This document shows positions 1-6,022 of a stretch of DNA of 13,228 bases, piece after piece. The stretch spans positions 1 to 13,228 of the forward strand of contig CAZASN010000011.1 in NCBI GenBank assembly GCA_964487915.1. Direction: 5' to 3'. Position numbers and translations under genes: made by a program. The notes under the pieces were generated by a model. It did not search any database. It saw only the letters and a list, made by a program, of their open reading frames with translations, and was not told where the DNA came from. The DNA comes from Proruminimicrobium sp964487915 (GTDB lineage Bacteria; Elusimicrobiota; Endomicrobiia; Endomicrobiales; Endomicrobiaceae). Within the stretch, counting starts at the first letter, position 1, and every line of letters starts with the position of its first letter.

Positions 1-68
1 GCTCTGCGGCGATGCCTATGTCATTGATGAAATTGTCCGATGTCAAGGCGGTGGCCCAGGCTGCATAA
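1..68 (+). CDS. 3' end of an unidentified upstream gene (partial)
   Basis: The reading frame starting at base 3 is open from the window edge to a TAA at 66-68 and would encode a tail ending in DVKAVAQAA. A hairpin terminator begins 17 bases after that stop, which is where a gene end would be expected. The stretch is about 56% GC, far above the rest of the window. A second frame (from base 2) is also open and runs in frame into lnt, and one reverse frame is open too, so the coding assignment is uncertain. I do not recognise the product. It could also be the tail of a structured RNA. Confidence 0.3.
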   Translation, partial: SAAMPMSLMKLSDVKAVAQAA

Positions 69-84
69 TTAGAAAAAGAACAAT

Positions 85-124
85 AAAGACACAGATGAAA
101 AAAGTCTGTGTCTTTTTGTTTTTT
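85..124 (+). terminator. Rho-independent terminator of the upstream gene
   Basis: An 11-bp perfect stem (AAAGACACAGA at 85-95 pairing with TCTGTGTCTTT at 105-115) encloses a 9-base loop. It is followed by a T-rich run to 124 interrupted by one G. It lies just after the TAA at 66-68 and before lnt. The ATG at 95-97, in frame with lnt, falls inside this hairpin, so it is unlikely to be the lnt start. Confidence 0.8.
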
Positions 125-132
125 GAAAGATA

Positions 133-138
133 TATAAT
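133..138 (+). promoter_or_regulatory. possible -10 element for lnt
   Basis: A perfect TATAAT sits between the upstream terminator and the lnt ATG at 155, placing a start of transcription near 145 with a very short leader. No convincing -35 hexamer is found at 16-18 bases upstream, where the terminator T-run lies. The call therefore rests on one hexamer in AT-rich DNA plus position. Confidence 0.3.
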
Positions 139-154
139 AGAAAAGAAAAACAGA

Positions 155-1687
155 ATGATAAAAATATTTGCGGATAAATTTATTAAAAGAGAATACAGGT
201 TAAAATATTTGATATATTCGGTTATATCAGGTATTTTATTGGCGTTATCATTTGAAAAATTTAATTGTTTTTTTCTTGTATGGGCAGCGTTTATTCCGTT
301 GTTGGCATGTATTGACAATCAAAATCTTTGGCGTTCGGCTTTGTACGGCTTTATTGCGGGATTTTCTTATTCTTTAATATCTTTGAATTGGATGATGCCT
401 TTTCTTCTTATAAACACACATTCCGCAAGAGATTCAATGATACTGTCGCTTTTTTTATGGATATATACGTCTCTTTATTTTTCTATTTGGGCGTTTTCTG
501 TAAATTTTGTAAAAAATTATATAAATAAACTTTTATTAATATTTTTTTCATGCGGACTATGGATTTGTCTTGAATTTGCAAGAAACTATATATTAAGCGG
601 ATTCCCGGTAAATCTTATAGGTTATTCACAGTCATATTTTACGCCTGTTATACAAATGGCAGATATTGCCGGAGTATACGGAGTATCTTTTGTAATAATT
701 TTTATTAATATGATGCTTTATTTTTGGATAAAAACCAAAGAAAAAAAATATTTTATATTTTCAATTGTAATTTTTTCAGTTATATTTTTTTACGGTTTTG
801 CAAGAATGCGCCAGTTTGATGCGCAATACGGGAAAAAAATAACGATAGGAGTTGTCCAGCCTGACATAAAACAGCATAAAAAATGGAATGCCGTTTATAA
901 AAAAGAAATATTGGATAAATTGAAAAACGCTGCCCGATATTTTGAAGATAAAAAAGTTGATATTATTGTTTATCCCGAAACGGTTTTGCCGGGAAAAATC
1001 CAGACTGATGAAAAAATACGCGAATTGATAAAAAATATTTCAATTTACGCCGATTTAAATCTGGTAGGCGGTAAATATTATGAACATCTTAAAGTTTATA
1101 ATTCTGTTTTTCTTATAGACAAAAACGGTAATTTACTGGATAAACATATAAAAAATCATCTTGTTATTTTCGGCGAATATATTCCGTTTAACGGGTTATT
1201 GAATAATTTATTTAAAAGATTTGACTTGTTTGATGATTTTACAAAAGGCGAAAAATTACAGGTTTTTAAATTTGATAAATATACGCTCGGAATAAATATA
1301 TGTTCCGAAAATTTTTATCCTTATTTGTCAAGACAGCTTGTTTTGAAAGGTTCGGATATTCTTACTACCCATTCTAATGATTCATGGTGCGACGGGCTTT
1401 TCTATCCGTACCAGCATTTTGTTATGAATGTTTTCAGAGCTGCGGAAAACAGAAAAAATATAATAGTCGTATCCAATACAGGGATTTCTGGCGTTCTTGA
1501 CTGCTGCGGGAGAATAATAAAAAAGACAAAAAATGAAGAAGAAATTTGTTTCACATCGGAAGTTTATACAAATAATTATATAACCGCGTATGATAAAACA
1601 GGCGACGTTATCGTTTATTTTAGTCTTCTTTTTTTAATCGGAATTTTAATTTTCTCGGTTTTTTCAAAAATAAAAGAGCGGATATAA
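155..1687 (+). CDS. lnt: apolipoprotein N-acyltransferase
   Basis: Lnt transfers the third acyl chain from a phospholipid to the N-terminal cysteine of diacylglyceryl lipoproteins, on the periplasmic side of the inner membrane. The 510-residue product has a membrane domain of several helices (about residues 17-215), a nitrilase-type CN-hydrolase domain (about 228-460) and a C-terminal helix (about 485-505), the usual Lnt layout and length. The catalytic triad is visible: Glu275 in VYPETVLPG, Lys333 in KNHLVIFGEYIPF and Cys383 in INICSENFYP, matching the E. coli Glu/Lys/Cys spacing. In the last motif Ser replaces the Tyr of the common CYE. ATG 155 is preferred over the in-frame ATG at 95, which lies in a terminator hairpin. 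No strong Shine-Dalgarno is seen. The gene converges on the next one and ends in a shared terminator. Confidence 0.95.
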   Translation: MIKIFADKFIKREYRLKYLIYSVISGILLALSFEKFNCFFLVWAAFIPLLACIDNQNLWRSALYGFIAGFSYSLISLNWMMPFLLINTHSARDSMILSLFLWIYTSLYFSIWAFSVNFVKNYINKLLLIFFSCGLWICLEFARNYILSGFPVNLIGYSQSYFTPVIQMADIAGVYGVSFVIIFINMMLYFWIKTKEKKYFIFSIVIFSVIFFYGFARMRQFDAQYGKKITIGVVQPDIKQHKKWNAVYKKEILDKLKNAARYFEDKKVDIIVYPETVLPGKIQTDEKIRELIKNISIYADLNLVGGKYYEHLKVYNSVFLIDKNGNLLDKHIKNHLVIFGEYIPFNGLLNNLFKRFDLFDDFTKGEKLQVFKFDKYTLGINICSENFYPYLSRQLVLKGSDILTTHSNDSWCDGLFYPYQHFVMNVFRAAENRKNIIVVSNTGISGVLDCCGRIIKKTKNEEEICFTSEVYTNNYITAYDKTGDVIVYFSLLFLIGILIFSVFSKIKERI

Positions 1688-1707
1688 AAATCATATCCGC
1701 TTTTTTT
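1677..1707. terminator. bidirectional terminator between lnt and the convergent small gene
   Basis: A 9-bp perfect stem (AGCGGATAT at 1677-1685, ATATCCGCT at 1693-1701) has a 7-base loop and is followed by seven T residues at 1701-1707 on the + strand. On the - strand the same stem is followed by a T-rich run (complement of 1671-1676 and beyond). It can therefore end both lnt, whose stop codon forms part of the stem and loop, and the - strand gene ending at 1723. Confidence 0.85.
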
Positions 1708-1722
1708 ATTTTTAAATTCTGA

Positions 1723-2022
1723 TTATTTTGTTTTTGCAGCCGTATTTGTTGCAGAAGCCGTTTTTGTAGTCTGAACGGTTGATTTCGTTTTAGACGCTGC
1801 GGCAGGAACAGTCGCCGGTTTATTAGGCAATTTATTGATAGTAGGTATGTTTTTCGGAATTCTTGGCGGTATTCTGTTTGGCATAATAATTCTTTTCGGT
1901 AATTTACTCATTCTGTAAGGAGCATTGATTCCTTTAGAAACCGGTTTTGATTTTATTCCGGCAAAATACCCCGCAAAGAAACACAGCAGACAAGCTAACA
2001 CTATCAACAAAGGCTTTTTCAT
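1723..2022 (-). CDS. small membrane-anchored basic protein, function unknown
   Basis: I do not recognise this 99-residue protein. Residues 4-22 form one hydrophobic segment (LLIVLACLLC followed by a Gly-rich FFAGYFAG), probably an uncleaved signal anchor. A VLAC sequence at 8-11 resembles a lipobox, but the hydrophobic stretch before it is too short and continues after it. The rest is polar: a Pro/Ile/Lys/Arg-rich section (about 36-70), then an Ala/Thr/Lys/Ser tail (about 71-99). There is almost no acidic residue, so it is very basic. The gene looks real: it has a good Shine-Dalgarno (AAAGGAG, complement of 2029-2035, 6 bases before the ATG), a matching promoter upstream and a terminator downstream. 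The tail probably lies outside the membrane and is disordered; a role in contacting an anionic polymer is only a guess. Confidence 0.7.
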   Translation of the reverse strand: MKKPLLIVLACLLCFFAGYFAGIKSKPVSKGINAPYRMSKLPKRIIMPNRIPPRIPKNIPTINKLPNKPATVPAAASKTKSTVQTTKTASATNTAAKTK

Positions 2023-2056
2023 TTTTTTCTCCTTTATAATACATCCATTTTCAGTA

Positions 2057-2085
2057 ATTATATAAACTCAAATAATAAAAATCAA
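2057..2085 (-). promoter_or_regulatory. sigma-70-type promoter of the small - strand gene
   Basis: Read on the - strand, TTGATT (complement of 2080-2085) is followed after exactly 17 bases by a perfect TATAAT (complement of 2057-2062). Transcription would start near 2050, leaving a leader of about 28 bases that contains the Shine-Dalgarno at 2029-2035. Confidence 0.65.
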
Positions 2086-2124
2086 TCATATTGCGATTAT
2101 TTGGTTTTTTTATTATCGGTTCCG

Positions 2125-2154
2125 TTGACTTATGGAATCTAAAAAAGTTAAAAT
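2125..2154 (+). promoter_or_regulatory. promoter of the panB-panC-HAMP-nadB operon
   Basis: TTGACT at 2125-2130 (one mismatch to the -35 consensus) is followed after 18 bases by TAAAAT at 2149-2154 (one mismatch to the -10). Transcription would start near 2161, just upstream of the panB ribosome site. This excludes the in-frame ATG at 2132, which would lie inside the promoter. The back-to-back - strand promoter is 40 bases away. I see no clear operator. Confidence 0.6.
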
Positions 2155-2165
2155 CTTCTTTATAA

Positions 2166-2173
2166 GAGGTGAT
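2166..2173 (+). promoter_or_regulatory. ribosome binding site fixing the panB start
   Basis: GAGGTGAT matches the complement of the 16S rRNA 3' tail without a mismatch and ends 3 bases before the ATG at 2177. It decides the start in favour of 2177 over the in-frame ATG at 2132, which has no such site. Confidence 0.8.
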
Positions 2174-2176
2174 TTT

Positions 2177-2977
2177 ATGGGTAAAAACATATATGCCGAT
2201 TTAGTAAATATGAAAAAAAGCAATGAAAAGATTGCTATGATTACATGTTACGACGCCTCCATGTCAAAACTATTTTCTGTTTCTGCCGTTGATATTTTGC
2301 TTGTCGGTGATACTCTCGGAATGGTTAAACTTGGTTACGAGAATACTCTCAGCGTCACAATTGACGATATGATACATCATACGAAAGCCGTAAAAAGAGG
2401 CAATAAAGGCGGCAAAATAATAGTTACCGATATGTCTTATAAAACATATGAAGATAATCCGCAGGAAGCCGTTATAAATGCAAAAAAGCTTATGGATGCC
2501 GGAGCTGATGCCGTAAAAGTTGAAGGCGGACTTGAAATTCTTCCTTCAATAAAAGAAATATTAAAAGCGGGGATTCCCGTTATGGGACATCTCGGGCTTC
2601 TGCCCCAGTCGATTGAAAAGATCGGCGGTTTTAAAGTTCAGTGCAGAGACGATGAATCTGTTAAAAAGTTATACGATGATTCCGTTATCTTGCAGGATGC
2701 CGGAGTGTTTTCAATAGTTTTTGAATGTATTCCTGAAAATGCTGCTAAAAACGTTGTTGAAAAGCTTAAAATACCGGTAATAGGCATAGGAGCCGGGAGA
2801 TATTGCGACGGACAGGTTTTGGTAAGCGACGATATGCTCGGTATGTTTGAAGATTTTACTCCGAAATTCGTAAAAAAATACGCAAATCTTTCACAGACGA
2901 TAAAAGAAGCGGTAAATTTATACGCCGCAGAAGTCAAAAACGGCAAATTCCCAAAAGAAGAGAATACATATAAATGA
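2177..2977 (+). CDS. panB: 3-methyl-2-oxobutanoate hydroxymethyltransferase
   Basis: PanB transfers a hydroxymethyl group from 5,10-methylene-tetrahydrofolate to alpha-ketoisovalerate, giving ketopantoate, the first committed step of pantothenate synthesis in the cytoplasm. The 266-residue product has the usual family length and a TIM-barrel pattern. Visible motifs are LLVGDTLGMV with metal ligand Asp45, Asp85 in VTDMSY, Glu116 in VKVEGG, GHLGLLPQS at 137-145, the catalytic Glu183 in VFECIP, and IGIGAG. These align with E. coli Asp45, Asp84, Glu114 and Glu181. It is the first gene of a four-gene operon, and its TGA overlaps the panC ATG by 4 bp (ATGA at 2974-2977), suggesting coupled translation. 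The ketopantoate reductase (PanE or equivalent) is not in the window. Confidence 0.97.
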   Translation: MGKNIYADLVNMKKSNEKIAMITCYDASMSKLFSVSAVDILLVGDTLGMVKLGYENTLSVTIDDMIHHTKAVKRGNKGGKIIVTDMSYKTYEDNPQEAVINAKKLMDAGADAVKVEGGLEILPSIKEILKAGIPVMGHLGLLPQSIEKIGGFKVQCRDDESVKKLYDDSVILQDAGVFSIVFECIPENAAKNVVEKLKIPVIGIGAGRYCDGQVLVSDDMLGMFEDFTPKFVKKYANLSQTIKEAVNLYAAEVKNGKFPKEENTYK

Positions 2978-3816
2978 AAGTAATTAAGAATCCTTTGCAG
3001 ATGCAAAAAATAGCGTTGTTGACGGCAAAAAAAGGGAAATCAATAGGTTTTGTTCCTACAATGGGCGCATTGCACGAAGGACATATATCTTTAATAAAAA
3101 AATCGGTAAAATCAAACGACATAACGGTAGTTTCAATATTTGTAAATCCTATACAATTCGGACCGAAAGAAGATTTTTCAAAATATCCAAGACCCATACT
3201 CAACGATAAAGATATATGCAAAAAAAACAAAGTTGATTTTTTATTTTTGCCGGATGCCGATAATCTGTACGGTAAAAATTATTCAACATACGTTGAAGTA
3301 AATAAATATTCGCAATTTATGTGCGCAGTATCAAGACCGGGACATTTTAAAGGAGTGACGACGGTCGTATCAAAATTGTTAAATATAGTAATGCCGGATA
3401 ATGCGTATTTCGGACTTAAAGATTACCAGCAGTACGTAATTATAAAAAAGATGTCCGCCGATTTAAATTTTAAAACAAAAATTACGGGCTGTCCGATAGT
3501 CAGAGAGAAAAACGGCCTTGCGATGTCCAGCAGAAATAAATATCTTACGCCGGAATATAAGGAAAAAGCCGGTAATATTTTCAAAAGTCTTCTTAAGGCA
3601 AAACAAGATTTTAAATCAAATAAAAATATCAAATCAATAGCGTCCGGTATAAAAAAATCGTTAAATAAAATTGAAACTGCTATAATAGATTACGTTGAAA
3701 TACGCGACTGGCAAACGCTTGAAGCGGCTAGGCAAAGCACAAAAACCGTCGTTATCGCCGTTGCCGTTAAAATACAAAATGTAAGACTGATAGATAATAT
3801 AGTTTGTTCAAAGTAA
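2974..3816 (+). CDS. panC: pantothenate synthetase (pantoate--beta-alanine ligase)
   Basis: PanC joins pantoate and beta-alanine using ATP through a pantoyl-adenylate, the last step of pantothenate synthesis. The 280-residue protein has the nucleotidyltransferase fold signature at residues 28-37 (PTMGALHEGH, with the HxGH histidines 34 and 37), VSIFVNPIQFGPKEDFSKYPR-type sequence from 53, RPGHFKGVTTVV at 121-132, FGLKDYQQ at 146-153 (commonly FGEKDYQQ), and the KMSKS-like loop NGLAMSSRN at 180-188. Length and motif order are normal for the family. The start overlaps panB by 4 bp, with a purine-rich AAGAAGAG about 12 bases upstream. Beta-alanine would come from aspartate via PanD, which is not in the window. 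Confidence 0.97.
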   Translation: MKVIKNPLQMQKIALLTAKKGKSIGFVPTMGALHEGHISLIKKSVKSNDITVVSIFVNPIQFGPKEDFSKYPRPILNDKDICKKNKVDFLFLPDADNLYGKNYSTYVEVNKYSQFMCAVSRPGHFKGVTTVVSKLLNIVMPDNAYFGLKDYQQYVIIKKMSADLNFKTKITGCPIVREKNGLAMSSRNKYLTPEYKEKAGNIFKSLLKAKQDFKSNKNIKSIASGIKKSLNKIETAIIDYVEIRDWQTLEAARQSTKTVVIAVAVKIQNVRLIDNIVCSK

Positions 3817-3821
3817 ACTAC

Positions 3822-3827
3822 GGGGGA
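3822..3827 (+). promoter_or_regulatory. ribosome binding site fixing the HAMP-protein start
   Basis: GGGGGA lies 3 bases before the ATG at 3831 and differs from GGAGGA by one base. The other in-frame ATG (3804) lies inside the end of panC and lacks such a site, so 3831 is the better start. Confidence 0.65.
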
Positions 3828-3830
3828 TTT

Positions 3831-4364
3831 ATGATTAAAAAAAGAAGACAATATTTAGTTAAACCTAAACTACAGTTGAAGTATTTGACGATTCTCGGAT
3901 TTATTATTTTAATTTCGGCTGTTTTAATTTATTACGTCTTTCTTGATACGCTTTTAAGTTCTCCCGGTATGGACCAGCTCAGCGCAGGCGCCGTAAAACA
4001 TTTTGTAAATTCGTATACCAGCGGTTTTTTCTGGGCTGTATTGATATTTATGGCTATTATATTAATTGAAAGCATTTTTTATTTTCACAGGCTTGTCGGA
4101 CCTATTTTCTTTTTTGAAAAAGTAATGAGACAGGTCGGCGAAGGCAATTTCGTGCAGAAAGTTCATTTTAGAAAAAAAGACGAAACAAAAGAACTTGCGA
4201 CTTTAATGGATCAGGCGCTTTCAAACGTAAAAAACGCCGTGCTTGACGACAGAAAAAAAATAGAGGAAATAAAAATTGCCGTTACCGACGGCAATATAGA
4301 TAAGGCAAGGCAATTGCTTTGCGAACTTACTCAATGGTTTAAAATAGAAGACAATCAAAAATGA
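3831..4364 (+). CDS. two-helix membrane protein with a HAMP domain and no output domain
   Basis: The 177-residue product begins with a basic cytoplasmic stretch (MIKKRRQYL). It has a transmembrane helix at about 18-39, a short periplasmic segment of about 25 residues, a second helix at about 65-85, and then a HAMP-like region (about 86-137). That region opens with HRLVGPIFFFEKVM, the conserved Pro entering the first amphipathic helix, and contains GEGNF before the second helix. A short, mostly helical, charged tail (about 138-177) follows. No kinase, cyclase, GGDEF or methyl-accepting domain is present, although HAMP domains normally relay signals to one. The gene sits 14 bp after panC and overlaps nadB by 4 bp, so it is transcribed and probably translated with cofactor genes. 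Its role is unknown. The domain call is from pattern, not from a profile search. Confidence 0.75.
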   Translation: MIKKRRQYLVKPKLQLKYLTILGFIILISAVLIYYVFLDTLLSSPGMDQLSAGAVKHFVNSYTSGFFWAVLIFMAIILIESIFYFHRLVGPIFFFEKVMRQVGEGNFVQKVHFRKKDETKELATLMDQALSNVKNAVLDDRKKIEEIKIAVTDGNIDKARQLLCELTQWFKIEDNQK

Positions 4365-5941
4365 TAAAAACGGATTATTTGGTTATCGGAAGCGGCATTG
4401 CCGGTTTAAGTTTTGTTTTAAAAGCCTGCAAAACCGGAACGGTTTCTCTTATCACAAAAAGAAAATTGTTTGACGGCTCAACCGGCAGGGCTCAGGGCGG
4501 AGTCGCCTGCGTGTCCACTAAACAGGATTCTTTTGAAGAACATATCAACGATACTTTGACGGCCGGCGACGGTTTGTGCGACAGGCAAAACGTTGAACTT
4601 CTCGTAAAGTCGGCTCCGGCAAGGATAAAAGAACTCATTTCGCTCGGCGTTAAATTCTCAAAAAAAGATTATAAAAGTTCAGAATTTGAACTCGGGCTTG
4701 AAGGCGGACACAGCAGAAGAAGGATACTTCACGCCGGAGATATAACGGGAAACGAACTTGAACGCGTTTTAATTGAGAATATAAGTAAAAACGAAAATAT
4801 AAACGTTTATGAAGATTTTATGGCCGTTGATTTGATTCTTGACGATAATAAAAAATGCTGCGGCGCATACGTCTATGACGTTCAAAACGAAAAAGTTGAA
4901 ATATTTTTGGCTAAAGTGGTGATTCTTGCAACCGGCGGAGCCAGCAAAGTTTATTTATACACTTCAAATCCGAATGTGTCTACAGGCGACGGCGTAGCCA
5001 TGGCTTACAGAGCCGGAGCAGATATCGCAAATATGGAATTTATACAGTTTCATCCCACGTGTCTTTATCATCCGTTGGCAAAATCGTTTTTGATTTCCGA
5101 AGCCGTCAGAGGCGAAGGCGGAATTTTGAAAAATAAAGACGGCGTTGCCTTTATGGAAAAATATCATCCGTTAAAAGACTTGGCCCCCAGAGATATTGTT
5201 GCAAGAGCCATAGATACCGAATTAAAAAAATCCGGCGAGGATTTTGTTTATTTGGATATTACCCATAAATCGCAGGCCTTTTTCTTTAAAAGGTTTCCTA
5301 ATATTTATCAAAAATGTCTGGAATACGGCATTGATATGGCAAAAGATATGATACCGGTAATACCTGCGGCGCATTACTGCTGCGGAGGCGTTTCGGTAGA
5401 TAAAGACGCGCAGACTACAATTGAAAATTTATTCGCAATAGGCGAAGTCGCCTGCAACGGCGTGCACGGTGCAAACAGGCTTGCATCCAATTCTCTGCTT
5501 GAAGGGCTTGTTTTTGCCGAATTTGCTTATCAGAAAGCAAAAGAGATAGTTTCCAACAGCCGTTATAACGATAAAATAAGTGATTTTATAAATGACAGCA
5601 CAGGAAACGGAGATCCGACCATAATGCTTCAAAACTGGAATGAAATAAGACGCATAATGTGGGATTATGTAGGCATTGTAAGAAGCCAGGAAAGGTTATT
5701 GATGGCGTTAAAAAGAATCCAGATTATAAAAGACGAAGTAATACAGCATTTTAAAGATTTTAAGGTCAGCATGGAACTGCTTGAACTGAGAAATATTCTT
5801 AATGTAGCCGAAATAATAATAATGTCGGCTCTTTGCAGAAAAGAGAGCAGAGGTCTTCATTATATTACCGATTATCCTGAGAAAGCCGCCGAAATAAAAA
5901 ATACTACCATAAATATATACAATCCTTCCGACAATATATAA
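4361..5941 (+). CDS. nadB: L-aspartate oxidase
   Basis: NadB is an FAD enzyme that oxidises L-aspartate to iminoaspartate, which NadA turns into quinolinate in de novo NAD synthesis. In anaerobes fumarate can replace oxygen as electron acceptor. The 526-residue protein has the FAD-binding GSGIAG at 10-15, GSTGRAQGGVA at 39-49, EGGHSRRRILHAGD at 114-127, FHPT with His231, SEAVRGEG at 246-253, APRDIVARAID with Arg277, HYCCGG with His338, and the FAD-contacting GEVACNGVHGANRLASNSLLEG at about 361-382. A helical C-terminal domain follows from about 430. Two small departures from the usual motifs are Ser246 for Thr (TEAVRGEG) and Cys340 for Thr (HYTCGG). The retained Glu and Arg residues favour aspartate oxidase over the related succinate dehydrogenase or fumarate reductase. 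It is the last gene of the operon, starting within the HAMP gene's ATGA. No clear terminator follows. Confidence 0.95.
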   Translation: MIKTDYLVIGSGIAGLSFVLKACKTGTVSLITKRKLFDGSTGRAQGGVACVSTKQDSFEEHINDTLTAGDGLCDRQNVELLVKSAPARIKELISLGVKFSKKDYKSSEFELGLEGGHSRRRILHAGDITGNELERVLIENISKNENINVYEDFMAVDLILDDNKKCCGAYVYDVQNEKVEIFLAKVVILATGGASKVYLYTSNPNVSTGDGVAMAYRAGADIANMEFIQFHPTCLYHPLAKSFLISEAVRGEGGILKNKDGVAFMEKYHPLKDLAPRDIVARAIDTELKKSGEDFVYLDITHKSQAFFFKRFPNIYQKCLEYGIDMAKDMIPVIPAAHYCCGGVSVDKDAQTTIENLFAIGEVACNGVHGANRLASNSLLEGLVFAEFAYQKAKEIVSNSRYNDKISDFINDSTGNGDPTIMLQNWNEIRRIMWDYVGIVRSQERLLMALKRIQIIKDEVIQHFKDFKVSMELLELRNILNVAEIIIMSALCRKESRGLHYITDYPEKAAEIKNTTINIYNPSDNI

Positions 5942-5956
5942 TCATAACCGGCATAA

Positions 5957-5986
5957 TTGTTGAATCATATACAAATTTGATAAAAT
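5957..5986 (+). promoter_or_regulatory. possible promoter of uvrA
   Basis: TAAAAT at 5981-5986 is a one-mismatch -10 identical to the panB one. The -35 is poor: TTGTTG at 5957-5962 gives an 18-base spacer, and the better hexamer TTGAAT at 5960-5965 gives only 15. Transcription would start near 5993. No SOS-type box (CTGT-N8-ACAG or GAAC-N4-GTTC) is visible in 5942-6022, so DNA-damage control of this uvrA is not supported by the sequence. Confidence 0.4.
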
Positions 5987-6022
5987 ATCCGATTAATAAA
6001 ACATTCAATAAAAGAGGCCGCA

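Noticed and set aside
2132..2176. A 15-residue N-terminal extension of PanB from an upstream in-frame ATG
   Set aside because: It overlaps the -35/-10 region at 2125-2154, has no ribosome site and extends beyond the usual PanB N-terminus; ATG 2177 has a perfect ribosome site.
3804..3830. A 9-residue extension of the HAMP protein from an ATG inside panC
   Set aside because: There is no ribosome site, whereas GGGGGA directly precedes ATG 3831, which gives a typical basic N-terminus.
5942..6022. SOS box controlling uvrA
   Set aside because: No palindrome of the CTGT-N8-ACAG or GAAC-N4-GTTC type is present in the intergenic region.
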